Part shown: piece by piece, positions 15,383-25,729 of the stretch
How the letters are laid out: each line of letters opens with the position of its first letter
Numbering within the stretch: position 1 is the first letter of the stretch
NCBI RefSeq assembly: GCF_005503145.1
Contig: NZ_SCNV01000004.1
Span: 1-64,000 of the forward strand
Direction of reading: 5' to 3'
Source: Burkholderia sp. 4M9327F10
GTDB taxonomy: Bacteria; Pseudomonadota; Gammaproteobacteria; Burkholderiales; Burkholderiaceae
Length of the DNA: 64,000 nt
The notes under the pieces: model-generated
The model's input: the letters and a program-made list of their open reading frames with translations, nothing else
Databases searched by the model: none
Told to the model about the DNA's origin: nothing
Made by a program: the position numbers and the translations under genes

Positions 15383-17515
15383 GTGCGCGCGATTTACCAA
15401 AACGAAGTGGCCGAATGCGGCTACGCCTGTCTGGCGATGGTGTTGTCGCATTTTGGCCGCGCCACTGAAATCCGCGAACTGCAGGCATACCGGCCTGTCT
15501 CCGCTAATGGCCTGACCTTGATGGACCTGTACGATGTGGCGATCGACTTCGGCCTGGCGGTGCAGGCATACCGGTTCGGTGCGTCGGACCTGAAACAGAT
15601 CAAGCCGGGGGCGATCCTGCACTTTGGCGGCGCGCATTTTGTCGTTTTCGAGAAGCTGGGGCGCGGTTATGTCCAGGTGATCGATCCGGCGAGCGGGCGC
15701 CGCCGCGTGTCGATGGAAACCTTCATCAGTTGCGTTTCCGGCTACCTGCTTGAGTGCGCGCCGACCCCGGCGATGCCACGGTTGCGCCCACGCTCGCTCG
15801 TGCCCGCGGCGCTTGGACGGGTGCGAGCACTGAACCCGCAACTGGGGGCGCGGATTCTCAAGGTGATGTTCATCGCGCTCGGCGGCCAGAGCGCGATCCT
15901 CGCCATGCCCTATCTGGGCAACCTCGTGCTCGATGACGTCGTGGCCGGCGACAACCTGAATCTGCTGAATGTGCTCGTCATTACGTTCGGTGCGATTTTC
16001 ATGGTGGGTGCGTTCAGTCAGTACGTCCAGAGTTACCTTGTCGAACTGGCGTACGGGATCGTACAGATGAATATGACCGAAGGTCTGGTCAGCCATCTTT
16101 TGCGCAACCCGCCCGGATACTTCGAGAAGCGGCACGTTGGCGATCTCTTCGCCCGGGTCAAGGCTCAGGATGAGATCAGCGCATTCTGCACGCGCGCACT
16201 CATTTCGCTAGGGATCGATATTCCCGTCGGCCTGCTCGCCCTTGGATTGATGCTCATAGAGAGCCGTTTGCTGAGCGCGATCGCGCTCGGACTCTTCATG
16301 CTCTATGCGGTGATTTCGCTTCTGCTGTTTTCCAGAATGCGCGACACGCACGCGCTGGTACTGGAAGAATCGGCGCGCTGCGATGACATGCTCTTTGAGA
16401 CGATACGGGCTGCTTCGCTAATCAAGCTGTCGCAAGGCGAAGGGCGGCGCACAGGCATGTTTATGGCGAAGTACCGCGCGTATATGGCGGCGCTGGTGCA
16501 TAGCGGCAAGCTCTCCAGCGTGCGCGATGCGATCCTGAAGTTCGTCGACTATGCGGAAGTGCTGGTCATTAGCTGGTTTGCTGCGCGGTTGATGCTAGGC
16601 GGCATCATTTCGGTCGGCGTGTTTTATTCCTTCCTGATTTACAAGTCGCTGCTCTCGGAGCGTCTTTCCCGTTCGATCAACACCGCGTTCCAGTATTTCA
16701 TGCTTAGCGTGCCGGTGATGCGGGTCGGCGATATCGTCGACTGTGAAACGGAGCGCTATACGCCCGCCGACGCCAGTCACCGGGCAGTCGAGGTCCAGAC
16801 CTTCCAGCAGATCGAAGTACGCGAGGTCACGTTTAGTTATGGCATTTCGGATCAGCCGGTTCTGACACGTGCGAGCATGACGATTCGCAAGGGCGACAAG
16901 ATCGTGATTACCGGGCCCTCGGGAAGCGGCAAATCCACGTTGTTCAAGTTGCTGGCAGCCGCTGAGCCGCTTCAGGAGGGGGAGATTACCCTGAACGGCA
17001 TCGCGTGGCCGAATCTCACCGTCGACGAGATTCGCCGGCATGTCGTGCACATGCGCCAGGGCGATCTCATCCTGCACGGCTCCATTGCAGACAACGTCTC
17101 GCTCTTCGCCGGCAACGCGGATGATGCGCGTATTCACGCGCTACTCGACGAAGTCGGGTTGCTCGCTGACGTCATGCGATTGCCGATGCGTACGCGGACC
17201 ATTATCAGCGACACGATTGCAAACATTTCGGCTGGTCAGCGGCAACGCCTCCTGTTGGCGCGTGCGCTGTATCAACAGCGCGAATTGCTGCTGCTCGACG
17301 AACCGACCTCGAATCTCGATCCGGCATCGGTGCAGCGGATTGTCGCGCTGTTGCAGCGGCTCGACCGGACGGTGGTCGTCATCACGCATGACATGTCGCT
17401 GGCAGCGGCGTTCAATACACGCTACCGGCTGGTCGACGGCGAACTGCTGCTCGAAACGCAGCAGCAGGGCGCGCATTCAGGTTTGGTAGAGGATCCGGTG
17501 GCCGACTATGAGTAA
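15383..17515 (+). CDS. C39-peptidase ABC transporter (PCAT, CvaB-like)
   Basis: 710 residues from GTG 15383 with GAGG five bases upstream; the frame is open to a TTG at 15317 inside the adaptor gene. The N-terminal C39 peptidase domain has Q6, the nucleophile C12 (QNEVAECGYACLAMV), H85 (GGAHFVV) and D101 (VIDPASG), the full Cys-His-Asp set. Six transmembrane helices occupy about 150-440. The ATPase has Walker A GPSGSGKST near 510, signature ISAGQRQRLLLARAL near 615, Walker B LLLLDEPTSNLD near 635 and the switch His in VVITHDMS. Such transporters cut substrates after Gly-Gly and export them. The precursor at 12979-13089 carries that site. Confidence 0.95.
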   Translation: MRAIYQNEVAECGYACLAMVLSHFGRATEIRELQAYRPVSANGLTLMDLYDVAIDFGLAVQAYRFGASDLKQIKPGAILHFGGAHFVVFEKLGRGYVQVIDPASGRRRVSMETFISCVSGYLLECAPTPAMPRLRPRSLVPAALGRVRALNPQLGARILKVMFIALGGQSAILAMPYLGNLVLDDVVAGDNLNLLNVLVITFGAIFMVGAFSQYVQSYLVELAYGIVQMNMTEGLVSHLLRNPPGYFEKRHVGDLFARVKAQDEISAFCTRALISLGIDIPVGLLALGLMLIESRLLSAIALGLFMLYAVISLLLFSRMRDTHALVLEESARCDDMLFETIRAASLIKLSQGEGRRTGMFMAKYRAYMAALVHSGKLSSVRDAILKFVDYAEVLVISWFAARLMLGGIISVGVFYSFLIYKSLLSERLSRSINTAFQYFMLSVPVMRVGDIVDCETERYTPADASHRAVEVQTFQQIEVREVTFSYGISDQPVLTRASMTIRKGDKIVITGPSGSGKSTLFKLLAAAEPLQEGEITLNGIAWPNLTVDEIRRHVVHMRQGDLILHGSIADNVSLFAGNADDARIHALLDEVGLLADVMRLPMRTRTIISDTIANISAGQRQRLLLARALYQQRELLLLDEPTSNLDPASVQRIVALLQRLDRTVVVITHDMSLAAAFNTRYRLVDGELLLETQQQGAHSGLVEDPVADYE

Positions 17516-18857
17516 GCGGATGCTGCTGGCGGCGTCGCTTGTCGTCATGGCGGAATTGTGGGGGCATCCTAACTCTGCTTGCGCGGTTGATCTGCTGTCA
17601 GTCGTCGATCAGGCCAGCGACCATGATGCGGACCTCGCCGCAATGCGTGCCGCTTCCAGAGCCGCGCGGCAGGCGGTGCCCGAAGCGCGGGCGGGTCTGT
17701 TGCCGCAGGTGAGCGGCGGCTGGGGGCGGGCTTATAACAGCACGACGATCGACGGATTGCCTCGCACCAGCTACTGGCAGAATGGCTGGACCGTCGGCTT
17801 GACGCAGCCGCTTTTCGACTGGAGTCGTTGGACGGCGTACCGGCAGGCCGGTGTTGTCGAAGCGCGTGGGCTCGTTGAAGTGGCGCGCGCCCAGCAAGCA
17901 ACGATTTTGCGGGCTGCGCGTGCGTATTTCGACGAGCTGGCGGCAGAGGACGAGCTTGCCCGAGCGACTGACTATGACGCGGCGCTCGACGCGCAAATGC
18001 ATGAGCTTCAGCGCAGGCAGTCTGCGGGAGAAGCGACTGTGATCGACTTGCAGGAGGCGGAGGCCGCGCGGCAGCAGGCACAACTGCAACGGACGGACGC
18101 GCGCAACGATTTGCTGCTGAAGCGCATGGCTATCGAACAGATCACGGGGCAACCGTTTTCGGCATTGTCGCGGCTGTCGGACTCGGCGAGGTTGCCGCGT
18201 CTGGAGCCCGCCGACGGCGAAGCGTGGGCTGCGCAGGCGGAAGCCCATGACTACGCTGTGCAACTCAAGCAGATTGATCGCCGGATTGCGGAATTCGAAG
18301 TAGAGAAGGCGCGTGCCGCCCATTACCCGACGGTCAACCTGACGGCAAGCCATTCGCCGGCCGGCGCTGCGACCGGCTACAGTGCGCCGACCACGACGTC
18401 CACTGCGATGCTCTCGATCTCCATTCCGATCTTCGAAGGCGGAGGGACGGAGGCGAAACTCGACGAAACGATCGCGCTTGAGGATAAGGCGCAAAACGAT
18501 CTACTCTCGGCCACGCGTCAAGCGGGTGGAACTGCGCGCGAGAACTGCGCGAGATTTCTCGCTGGGGTGGCGCGGATCGAATCGCTGTCGCGGCTGCTGG
18601 AGACATCCCGCGCCGCTGTCGGTGCTACGCAGATGGGTTATAAGGTCGGGAGCCGGACGAGCGCTGACGTGCTGCGGACCGTCGACGTTTTCTATGCGAC
18701 CCGCCGGGATCTGATCCGGGCGCGCTACGACGCCTTGCTGGCGCTGTTGCAGTTGAAGGCGGCCACTGCTTCGCTGACGACCGACGAAGTGGCGCAGGTG
18801 AACTCGTTGCTATTGCCGGAGGTTGTGCCAGCGGCTTCGCCCGGCGTATTACGCTGA
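17508..18857 (+). CDS. TolC-family outer-membrane channel of the peptide exporter
   Basis: A 449-residue protein whose ATG overlaps the end of the transporter gene by eight bases. The signal peptide ends CACAVDLL. The mature protein has the duplicated helical-hairpin layout of type I secretion outer-membrane proteins: ADLAAMRAASRAARQAVPEARAGLLPQVSGGWG, TVGLTQPLFDWSRW, then a second copy with YPTVNLTASHSPAG and LSISIPIFEGGG. It completes a dedicated tripartite path from cytoplasm to outside with the HlyD and PCAT proteins. A terminator follows at 18881-18915. Confidence 0.93.
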   Translation: MSKRMLLAASLVVMAELWGHPNSACAVDLLSVVDQASDHDADLAAMRAASRAARQAVPEARAGLLPQVSGGWGRAYNSTTIDGLPRTSYWQNGWTVGLTQPLFDWSRWTAYRQAGVVEARGLVEVARAQQATILRAARAYFDELAAEDELARATDYDAALDAQMHELQRRQSAGEATVIDLQEAEAARQQAQLQRTDARNDLLLKRMAIEQITGQPFSALSRLSDSARLPRLEPADGEAWAAQAEAHDYAVQLKQIDRRIAEFEVEKARAAHYPTVNLTASHSPAGAATGYSAPTTTSTAMLSISIPIFEGGGTEAKLDETIALEDKAQNDLLSATRQAGGTARENCARFLAGVARIESLSRLLETSRAAVGATQMGYKVGSRTSADVLRTVDVFYATRRDLIRARYDALLALLQLKAATASLTTDEVAQVNSLLLPEVVPAASPGVLR

Positions 18858-18880
18858 GTACCCCGAGTTCGCGGAAAATG

Positions 18881-18915
18881 AAAAACCCCGAGAGCCTTAC
18901 GCTATCGGGGTTTTT
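18881..18915. terminator. Bidirectional terminator, end of export operon / tmRNA
   Basis: An 11-bp stem (18881-18891 with 18905-18915), A-rich on the left and T-rich on the right, between the TolC-type gene and the convergent tmRNA gene. Confidence 0.9.
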
Positions 18916-18944
18916 TGTCCAACTTTGCTGCTTGCCAGGTGTCT

Positions 18945-19314
18945 TGGTGGAGGCGGCGGGAATCGAACCCGCGTCCAGAAGCACTCTACGACCAGTTCTA
19001 CATACTTAGTTCTGTCATTTGATTTAACCGCCACGACGCGGACGAACACGCTGCGTGACGGCGATTCACTAGATTTTCGACCCGGACGTCGTGACACCGC
19101 CAAGGCTTAACTGACGTATATGACCTCTGTCGGTATTGCTACCGGTCTTGCGACACTAGCCCGTCAGTGAACTAGGCAGAGGACGGCGGCCCTTAGGCTG
19201 CCAGTGCGAACGTATCGTCGTTTGCAGTTACGTTTTTCCCATTGATTAACGAGGTGACGGGTCCTCGGTATGCCCTAGCCGCTTTGCAACCCCTGTCGAA
19301 ACCAGGTCGCCCCC
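18945..19314 (-). ncRNA. ssrA: tmRNA (transfer-messenger RNA)
   Basis: About 370 nt on the minus strand. The 5' end starts GGGGGCGACCTGGTTTCGAC (complement of 19314 leftwards), the typical tmRNA 5' end. The 3' end has a T-arm (GGTTCGATTCC) and is encoded with CCA at 18947-18945. The resume codon GCA is at 19225-19223, and the tag frame down to the TAA at 19193 reads ANDDTFALAA, a betaproteobacterial proteolysis tag. It rescues stalled ribosomes together with SmpB, whose gene is not in this window. Confidence 0.96.
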
Positions 19315-19376
19315 GCGGTTCGTTGCCCCAAATTTCTGGGCCAAAGTAGATTTTACAATAGATTGACACCGCTCGC

Positions 19377-20090
19377 CTAGCCGATCTCGCGCAGCAGCTT
19401 TTGCAACTCAGCCGTCGACTGCACCACGTGCTGGGCGTGCCAGCGGGTCGGTGGAATGTCGTTGCCGCAATAGCCGTAGGCGGCGGCCACCGTCACCATC
19501 CCGGCCGCGAAACCCGCCTGGATGTCGCGCAAGTCGTCGCCCACATAGACAATCCGCTCCGGCGCGAGATCCAGTTCGCGTGCCGCGTGCAGCAACGGCG
19601 CGGGATGGGGCTTCGAGTGCGGCGTGGTATCGCCGCTCACTACGCAGCCCGCCCGCAGATCGAGTCCGAGCAGCGCGACCAGCGGATCGGTCAAACGCGC
19701 GGCCTTGTTCGTGACGATGCCCCAGCGCACGCCGCGCGCATCGAGTTCATCGAGGACGGCGTCGATGCCCGGAAAGAGCGTCGTTTCGATGCACAGGTCG
19801 GCCTCGTAATTGGCCAGAAACTCCGCGCGCATCGTAGCGAATTCCGGATGTTCCGGCCCAATGCCGAAGGCGCCCCCAATCAGTCCGCGGGCGCCGGCCG
19901 ATGCCAGTGGCCGCAGGTCGTCGAGCGGCACCATCTCGAGCCCGCGCTCATGACGCATCTTGTTGACGGCGGCGGCCAGGTCGGGGGCTGTGTCGGCGAG
20001 GGTGCCGTCGAGATCGAACAGGACCGCCTGGCACAGGCCGATCGAGGCGTCTTCGTCTTCGCGCTGAGGCAGGGGAGTAGGGTCGCTCAT
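19377..20090 (-). CDS. gph: Phosphoglycolate phosphatase (HAD family)
   Basis: A 237-residue HAD-superfamily hydrolase. Motif I is LFDLDGTLADTAPDL (nucleophile and acid Asp), motif II lies in WGIVTNK, and the motif III/IV region is SKPHPAPLL then VYVGDDLRDIQAG. The cap insertion is the helical type of Gph/PGPase, which removes 2-phosphoglycolate formed by DNA repair or glycolate metabolism. It lies 31 bases downstream of ubiG in the same direction, a pairing common in proteobacteria. Confidence 0.92.
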   Translation of the reverse strand: MSDPTPLPQREDEDASIGLCQAVLFDLDGTLADTAPDLAAAVNKMRHERGLEMVPLDDLRPLASAGARGLIGGAFGIGPEHPEFATMRAEFLANYEADLCIETTLFPGIDAVLDELDARGVRWGIVTNKAARLTDPLVALLGLDLRAGCVVSGDTTPHSKPHPAPLLHAARELDLAPERIVYVGDDLRDIQAGFAAGMVTVAAAYGYCGNDIPPTRWHAQHVVQSTAELQKLLREIG

Positions 20091-20121
20091 GTATGCACGT
20101 GTTCAGTAGAGCCGGCGCGCG

Positions 20122-20820
20122 TCAGGCGTCGCGGCGGCAGGCGAGCATGTAGTTGATGCTCGTGTCGTCCGACAGCGCGAAGTGCTTGCTGAGCGGGTGA
20201 TAGACGATGCCCTTGATGTCCGTGGTACGCAGCTCGGCGGCGCGCACGAAGGCTGCCAGTTCCGAGGGACGGATAAAGCGCGCGTAATCGTGGGTGCCCT
20301 TGGGCAGCATCCGCGCAATGTATTCGGCGCCGATCACCGCGAACAGATACGACTTCACATTGCGGTTGAGCGTGGAGAAGAACACCCAGCCCCCTGGCTT
20401 GACGAGGGTCTTGCACGCCGCGACGATAGCCGCCGGTTCGGGCACGTGTTCCAGCATTTCCATGCAGGTCACGACGTCGTAGGTGCCGGGTTCGCGGGCC
20501 GCGAGGGCCTCCGCGGCGATTTCTTCGTAACTTACGGTTACACCACTTTCAAGGCTGTGAAGATCTGCGACCCCCAATGCCTGGTGGGAGAGGTCGATTC
20601 CCTTCACATGGGCGCCCAATCCGGCCATCGACTCAGACAAAATGCCGCCGCCGCAGCCGATATCGAGCACCCGCTTGCCTGCCAGATGCGCGTGAGCGTC
20701 GATCCAGCTGAGCCGGACCGGATTCAGTTCGTGCAGCGGTTTGAATTCGGCGTTCGGGTCCCACCAGCGATGCGCGAGATCGCTGAATTTCTGCAGTTCG
20801 TGGGGATCGGCATTGGTCAT
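20122..20820 (-). CDS. ubiG: Ubiquinone biosynthesis O-methyltransferase
   Basis: A 232-residue SAM-dependent methyltransferase from ATG 20820. It begins [34 protein letters not shown], the characteristic UbiG N-terminus. The SAM site is [20 protein letters not shown], with the acidic residue in VKGIDLS; later motifs include [13 protein letters not shown] and [10 protein letters not shown]. It catalyses both O-methylation steps of ubiquinone synthesis. The frame is open further upstream (to 21297), but that part overlaps the ompA terminator and is not coding. Confidence 0.95.
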   Translation of the reverse strand: MTNADPHELQKFSDLAHRWWDPNAEFKPLHELNPVRLSWIDAHAHLAGKRVLDIGCGGGILSESMAGLGAHVKGIDLSHQALGVADLHSLESGVTVSYEEIAAEALAAREPGTYDVVTCMEMLEHVPEPAAIVAACKTLVKPGGWVFFSTLNRNVKSYLFAVIGAEYIARMLPKGTHDYARFIRPSELAAFVRAAELRTTDIKGIVYHPLSKHFALSDDTSINYMLACRRDA

Positions 20821-20997
20821 GGCGGATGCGGCCTTGAGGAGAGCGGGTGAGCGGGTGTCGAGGATAAACCCTGAGTATATAGGCCGACGGACAGGGCGGC
20901 AAAATGACGCGCTTCCGGGGCCTGCCAGCAAGGTGTTGGAGCCGGGACGCCGCCAGGGGGCGGGCGTCGGCCGGGGACGGCGAAATCCGTCGGACAT

Positions 20998-21025
20998 AAA
21001 AAAAGCCCCGCCGAAGCGGGGCTTT
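20998..21025 (-). terminator. Rho-independent terminator of the ompA-like gene
   Basis: On the minus strand, a GC-rich 10-bp stem (21016-21025 with 21002-21011) and a 4-nt loop are followed by a run of seven or more T. Confidence 0.92.
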
Positions 21026-21046
21026 GATACTGCGGTAATTTGGAGC

Positions 21047-21694
21047 TTACTGCTTCGAAGTACCGACAACTTCGACTTCCACGCGACGATCCGGTGCGAG
21101 GCAGGCGATAAGTTGCTTGCGGTTCTTCTGGTTGCAACCGGTCGTGACCGGGTTGCGCTTGCCCTTGCCTTCCGTGTAGATACGGTTGGCTTCGATACCC
21201 TTGCTGACCAGGTATGCCTTGACAGCTTGAGCGCGACGCAGCGACAGACGGTCGTTGTACTTGTCCGAACCGATGCGGTCCGTGTAACCCGTAGCAACCA
21301 CGACTTCCAGGTTCAGCGCGCCGATCTTCGATGCCAGATCGTCCAGCTTTTCCTTGCCGCCCGGCTTCAGGATAGCCTTGTCGAAGTCGAACAGAGCGTC
21401 AGCTTGATACGTAATCTTCTGGCTTTGGATAACCGGAGCGACCGGAACCGGAGCCGGCGGGGTCGGAGCTTGGGCAACCAGTGCGCCATCGCACTTTGCG
21501 TTAGCGGTTGCCGGCGTCCAGAATGCATCGCGCCAGCAGAGTTCGTTCGTGCCGTTCATCCACACGTATTCGCCCGTACCGTTCACCCAGTTGTCGTTCG
21601 TAGCTTGTCGCGACGCCGGCACCGACTGTGCCGATGCGGATGCAGCCATAACTGCGGTAGCTGCAATGAACGCGAGCTTTGAAAGTTTATTCAT
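21047..21694 (-). CDS. ompA: OmpA-family outer-membrane protein
   Basis: A 215-residue protein with signal peptide [22 protein letters not shown] and a strong GAGGAG ribosome-binding site. The first mature 60 residues are a short Trp-rich, two-Cys segment ([11 protein letters not shown]). A Pro/Ala linker follows, then the OmpA C-terminal peptidoglycan-binding domain: [24 protein letters not shown], then [24 protein letters not shown]. It is shorter than E. coli OmpA because it lacks the eight-stranded barrel. It should anchor the envelope to peptidoglycan. Codon use is that of a highly expressed gene. Confidence 0.92.
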   Translation of the reverse strand: MNKLSKLAFIAATAVMAASASAQSVPASRQATNDNWVNGTGEYVWMNGTNELCWRDAFWTPATANAKCDGALVAQAPTPPAPVPVAPVIQSQKITYQADALFDFDKAILKPGGKEKLDDLASKIGALNLEVVVATGYTDRIGSDKYNDRLSLRRAQAVKAYLVSKGIEANRIYTEGKGKRNPVTTGCNQKNRKQLIACLAPDRRVEVEVVGTSKQ

Positions 21695-21770
21695 ATTTCT
21701 CCTCTCGAAATTGAGATTACCGCAGGTTTACTGCGAGCCTGTTGACGAAGACAAGTCATACATTGCTCGA

Positions 21771-21779
21771 AGTATAACA
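21771..21779 (-). promoter_or_regulatory. Putative extended -10 of the ompA-like gene
   Basis: On the minus strand TGT-TATACT forms an extended -10, giving a leader of about 70 nt. The -35 is not clear. Confidence 0.5.
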
Positions 21780-22187
21780 TTGGTGCGGAACAAAAAACGC
21801 GCTGTGTAGACTTCGAGCAGTGTCTAACTCTTTGTGCGTTGGCATTTTGCCATATCGTTCCCTTCCCACGATAAAAAAGTTCCCGCCCTTTTCATACCCC
21901 TGTCCGATTGTGGTGCATCCGCAACAAAAGCCTTGGGGCGGCACGCCCCGCCAGTCATGGCTGAGGGCCGATTAGGGGCCAGCACAAAACGGGCCTGGCC
22001 CGGGTTGTCCCAGAGGGGTCTCTGGAGCCGTTCGCCTGCTTTCCACTAATAGGTATACGTACCCCCGCCGGAGGTGGATGCCTGGCGTGTTAGAATCGCG
22101 TGATGCGCTGCGCCTGCAGCGCTTACGCGGAGCCGATGAGCGGAGGCGGTGTCCCGCCATCGTCTTCGCACGTAAAAGATACGGATA
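21780..22187. other. Divergent regulatory region ompA / gyrA
   Basis: About 400 bases with no supportable gene. A TAGAAT hexamer at 22091-22096 is a possible gyrA -10, without a clear -35. No riboswitch or repeat was seen. Confidence 0.4.
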
Positions 22188-24824
22188 ATGGATCAATTCG
22201 CCAAAGAGACTCTGCCAATCTCCCTAGAGGAGGAAATGCGCCGTTCGTATCTCGATTACGCGATGAGCGTGATCGTGGGGCGTGCGCTTCCCGATGTTCG
22301 CGATGGCCTGAAGCCGGTGCACCGGCGCGTGCTGTACGCGATGCACGAGCTGAACAACGACTGGAACCGAGCTTACAAGAAGTCGGCGCGTATTGTCGGC
22401 GACGTGATCGGTAAATACCACCCGCACGGCGACACGGCTGTCTACGACACGATTGTCCGGATGGCGCAACACTTCTCGTTGCGCTATATGCTGGTGGACG
22501 GCCAGGGCAACTTCGGTTCGGTCGACGGCGACAACGCCGCGGCGATGCGGTACACCGAAATCCGCATGGCGAAGATCGGCCACGAGCTGCTCGCCGACAT
22601 CGACAAGGAAACGGTCGACTTCACGCCGAACTACGACGGCAGTGAAAACGAACCGGCCATCCTGCCGGCGCGCATTCCCAATCTGCTGATCAATGGCGCG
22701 TCCGGGATCGCAGTGGGGATGGCAACCAACATCCCGCCGCACAATCTCAACGAAATCGTCGACGCCTGTCAGCATCTGCTGAAGAACCCGGAAGCGTCGA
22801 TCGACGAGCTGATCGAGATCGTCCCGGCGCCGGACTTCCCGACCGCCGGCATCATCTACGGCGTGGCCGGCGTGCGCGACGGCTATCACACCGGCCGCGG
22901 CCGCGTGGTGATGCGCGCGCTCACGCACTTCGAGGAAATCGACCGCGGCCAGCGCATGGCCATCATCGTCGACGAACTGCCGTATCAGGTGAACAAGCGC
23001 TCGCTGCTGGAGCGCATCGCCGAGCTCGTCAACGAGAAAAAGCTCGAAGGCATTTCCGATATCCGCGACGAGTCCGACAAGAGCGGCATGCGCGTGGTGA
23101 TCGAGCTCAAGCGCGGCGAAGTGCCCGAGGTCATCCTCAACAATCTATATAAGGCGACCCAGCTTCAGGATACGTTCGGCATGAACATGGTCGCGCTGGT
23201 CGACGGCCAGCCGAAACTGCTGAACCTGAAGGAAATGTTGAGCTGCTTCCTGTCGCACCGGCGGGAAGTGCTGACGCGGCGCACTGTATACGAACTGCGC
23301 AAGGCGCGCGAACGCGGGCACGTGCTGGAAGGTCTGGCCGTCGCGCTGGCGAACATCGACGAATTCATCGCAATCATCAAGGCAGCGCCGACGCCGCCTA
23401 TTGCGAAGCAGGACTTGATGGCGCGTCCGTGGGATTCGTCGCTGGTGCGCGAAATGTTGTCGCGCGCCGAGACGGAAAACGCCGCAGTTGGTGGTCGCGA
23501 TGCGTATCGCCCTGAAGGTCTGAACCCCGCGTTCGGCATGCAGTCCGATGGCCTCTATCGCCTGTCCGACACCCAGGCTCAGGAAATCTTGCAGATGCGT
23601 CTGCAACGCCTGACGGGTCTGGAGCAGGACAAGATCATCGGCGAGTACCGCGAAGTGATGGCGCAAATCGCCGATCTGCTGGACATTCTGGCACGCCCGG
23701 AACGCATTACTGCGATCATCGTCGACGAACTCACCTCGATCAAGGCCGAATTTGGCGACGCGCGCCGCTCGAAGATCGAGCTGAACGCGACCGAGCTGAA
23801 CACCGAAGACCTGATCACGCCGCAAGACATGGTGGTCACCATGTCGCACGCCGGTTATGTGAAATCGCAGCCGTTGTCCGAATATCGCGCCCAGAAGCGC
23901 GGAGGTCGCGGCAAACAGGCGACTTCCATGAAGGAAGACGACTGGATCGACACGCTCTTCATCGCCAACACGCACGACCACATCCTGTGCTTCTCGAACC
24001 GCGGCCGCGTCTACTGGGTCAAGGTCTACGAAGTGCCGCAGGGCTCGCGCAACTCGCGCGGCCGCCCGATCGTGAACATGTTCCCGCTGCAGGACGGCGA
24101 GAAGATCACGGTGGTGCTGCCGGTCAAGGAATTCTCGGCCGACAAGTACGTGTTCATGGCCACCGCGTTAGGAACGGTAAAAAAGACGCCGCTGGAAGCC
24201 TTTAGCCGGCCGCTGCGCAAGGGTATTATTGCGGTCGGTCTGGATGATGGTGATTACCTGATTGGCGCGGCGATCACCGACGGCCAGCACGACGTCATGC
24301 TGTTCTCGGATTCGGGCAAGGCAGTGCGCTTCGACGAGAACGACGTGCGTCCGATGGGCCGGGAAGCACGCGGTGTGCGCGGCATGCAGCTCGACGACGG
24401 GCAGCAGGTGATTGCGCTGCTGGTGGCGGGCGACGAGCAGCAGTCAGTGCTTACTGCCACGGAAAACGGCTTCGGCAAACGCACGCCGATCACCGAGTAC
24501 ACACGCCACGGGCGTGGGACGAAGGGGATGATCGCGATCCAGACGTCGGAGCGCAACGGACGTGTCGTTGCCGCAACGCTGGTGGATCAGGAAGCGCAGA
24601 TCATGCTGATTACCAATACGGGCGTGCTGATCCGCACGCGCGTGTCGGAAATCCGTGAAATGGGCCGCGCAACCCAAGGTGTTACACTCATCAGTCTTGA
24701 TGAAGGGACGAAGCTGTCCGGTCTGCAACAGGTTGCTGAGGCTGAAGCCGATGTAGATGTGGATGGCGACGCCGAAGGTCCCGCTGACGGTGACGAAAGC
24801 GGTGAAGAGGGCGGAGCCGCCTGA
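22188..24824 (+). CDS. gyrA: DNA gyrase subunit A
   Basis: An 878-residue type IIA topoisomerase subunit. The catalytic Tyr is Y122 ([11 protein letters not shown]). The quinolone-resistance region reads [13 protein letters not shown] with Thr83 and Asp87. Thr83 is usual for many non-enteric proteobacteria and is not by itself a resistance mutation. The GyrA box QKRGGRGKQ starts the DNA-wrapping C-terminal beta-pinwheel. The tail is strongly acidic ([12 protein letters not shown]...). Together with GyrB (outside the window) it introduces negative supercoils. It leads the gyrA-serC-pheA-aroA region typical of this lineage. Confidence 0.98.
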   Translation: MDQFAKETLPISLEEEMRRSYLDYAMSVIVGRALPDVRDGLKPVHRRVLYAMHELNNDWNRAYKKSARIVGDVIGKYHPHGDTAVYDTIVRMAQHFSLRYMLVDGQGNFGSVDGDNAAAMRYTEIRMAKIGHELLADIDKETVDFTPNYDGSENEPAILPARIPNLLINGASGIAVGMATNIPPHNLNEIVDACQHLLKNPEASIDELIEIVPAPDFPTAGIIYGVAGVRDGYHTGRGRVVMRALTHFEEIDRGQRMAIIVDELPYQVNKRSLLERIAELVNEKKLEGISDIRDESDKSGMRVVIELKRGEVPEVILNNLYKATQLQDTFGMNMVALVDGQPKLLNLKEMLSCFLSHRREVLTRRTVYELRKARERGHVLEGLAVALANIDEFIAIIKAAPTPPIAKQDLMARPWDSSLVREMLSRAETENAAVGGRDAYRPEGLNPAFGMQSDGLYRLSDTQAQEILQMRLQRLTGLEQDKIIGEYREVMAQIADLLDILARPERITAIIVDELTSIKAEFGDARRSKIELNATELNTEDLITPQDMVVTMSHAGYVKSQPLSEYRAQKRGGRGKQATSMKEDDWIDTLFIANTHDHILCFSNRGRVYWVKVYEVPQGSRNSRGRPIVNMFPLQDGEKITVVLPVKEFSADKYVFMATALGTVKKTPLEAFSRPLRKGIIAVGLDDGDYLIGAAITDGQHDVMLFSDSGKAVRFDENDVRPMGREARGVRGMQLDDGQQVIALLVAGDEQQSVLTATENGFGKRTPITEYTRHGRGTKGMIAIQTSERNGRVVAATLVDQEAQIMLITNTGVLIRTRVSEIREMGRATQGVTLISLDEGTKLSGLQQVAEAEADVDVDGDAEGPADGDESGEEGGAA

Positions 24825-24939
24825 ATCGGGTCGGCAGGTCTCATATTGGGTGAACGCTGCGTGGACGCAGACAGGCGTATCGGGCCGATACGCAGTCCGC
24901 GCGGCAAGCAGTTCGACTAATTTCTCTTAGGGAGTAATG

Positions 24940-25548
24940 ATGCAAAAACGATTCAAACAATTGATGTTGCTGGCTGCTTTCGTGCCGACCTTCGCGATGG
25001 CGCAAGCACTTCAGAATCAGACGGCTGCTCCTGCTGACAGCACCGCTGCTGCAGCGCCGGTTGATCCGGCCAAGCAGGCTGCCATCAAGGATCTGCTGGA
25101 CGCGATCGACGCGCAAAAGCTCGTCGGCGCAATCGGTAACAGCGCTCAAATGCAAGCTAAGCAACTGGTTCCGGCTATCCTGTCGGACGCTCTGAGCGAA
25201 AACAAGACGATGACGGACAAGCAGAAGCAAGCTTCCGTCCCGACGCTGCAGAAGAACGCTGTGCCGAAGCTGGTTGACTCGGCAGGCCAGGTCTTCGCAA
25301 CGGACGGCTTCCGTCAAGACGCAATGCAAGCTCAGTACGACGCTTACGCGAAGTACTACTCGACCTCGGAAATCAAGGATCTGACGGCGTTCTACAAGAG
25401 CCCGACTGGCCGCAAGTTCATCCAGGTTCAAGACCAGGTTGGCCGCGACGTCGTGAACGGTCTGATGCAGAAGTACATGCCGCAATCGATCAAGGCAACT
25501 CGCGCTCAGGCTGACCAGGAAGTCGCGTCGGTCAAGCCGGCCAAGTAA
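24940..25548 (+). CDS. Exported DUF2059-family protein
   Basis: A 202-residue protein. Two ATGs lie in tandem (24937 and 24940); the second is better spaced from AGGGAG at 24929-24934. The signal peptide MQKRFKQLMLLAAFVPTFAMA is followed by an Ala/Thr-rich linker. A helical DUF2059 domain then covers about residues 45-190 and includes YAKYYSTSEIKDLTAFYKSPTGRKFI. The function of the family is unknown. Codons are those of a strongly expressed gene (many CAA, GCT), which suggests an abundant periplasmic protein. Confidence 0.85.
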   Translation: MQKRFKQLMLLAAFVPTFAMAQALQNQTAAPADSTAAAAPVDPAKQAAIKDLLDAIDAQKLVGAIGNSAQMQAKQLVPAILSDALSENKTMTDKQKQASVPTLQKNAVPKLVDSAGQVFATDGFRQDAMQAQYDAYAKYYSTSEIKDLTAFYKSPTGRKFIQVQDQVGRDVVNGLMQKYMPQSIKATRAQADQEVASVKPAK

Positions 25549-25729
25549 GCAGGTTGTTGCTGTCGCCGCCGGTGCCCGCAGCATCGGTAGCCGCTTAACC
25601 CGCAGTAACCGGCAGCCGGCTGGCAGGTATCCGCCTGGCCGGCACCGGCGATTGACCGACCGGCTTTGGGCGTCATGCGGCGCCGGGGTCTGGCGGCCGG
25701 GTTTGGCGGGCTTGCGGCGTCAATGCGAT

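Noticed and set aside
20821..21297. N-terminal extension of the ubiG frame
   Set aside because: The open frame continues upstream, but it crosses the ompA terminator and lacks family similarity; ATG 20820 gives the normal UbiG N-terminus.
22200..22460. Thr83 in GyrA as a quinolone-resistance mutation
   Set aside because: Thr at this position is usual in many non-enteric proteobacteria and Asp87 is unchanged, so no resistance call is justified.
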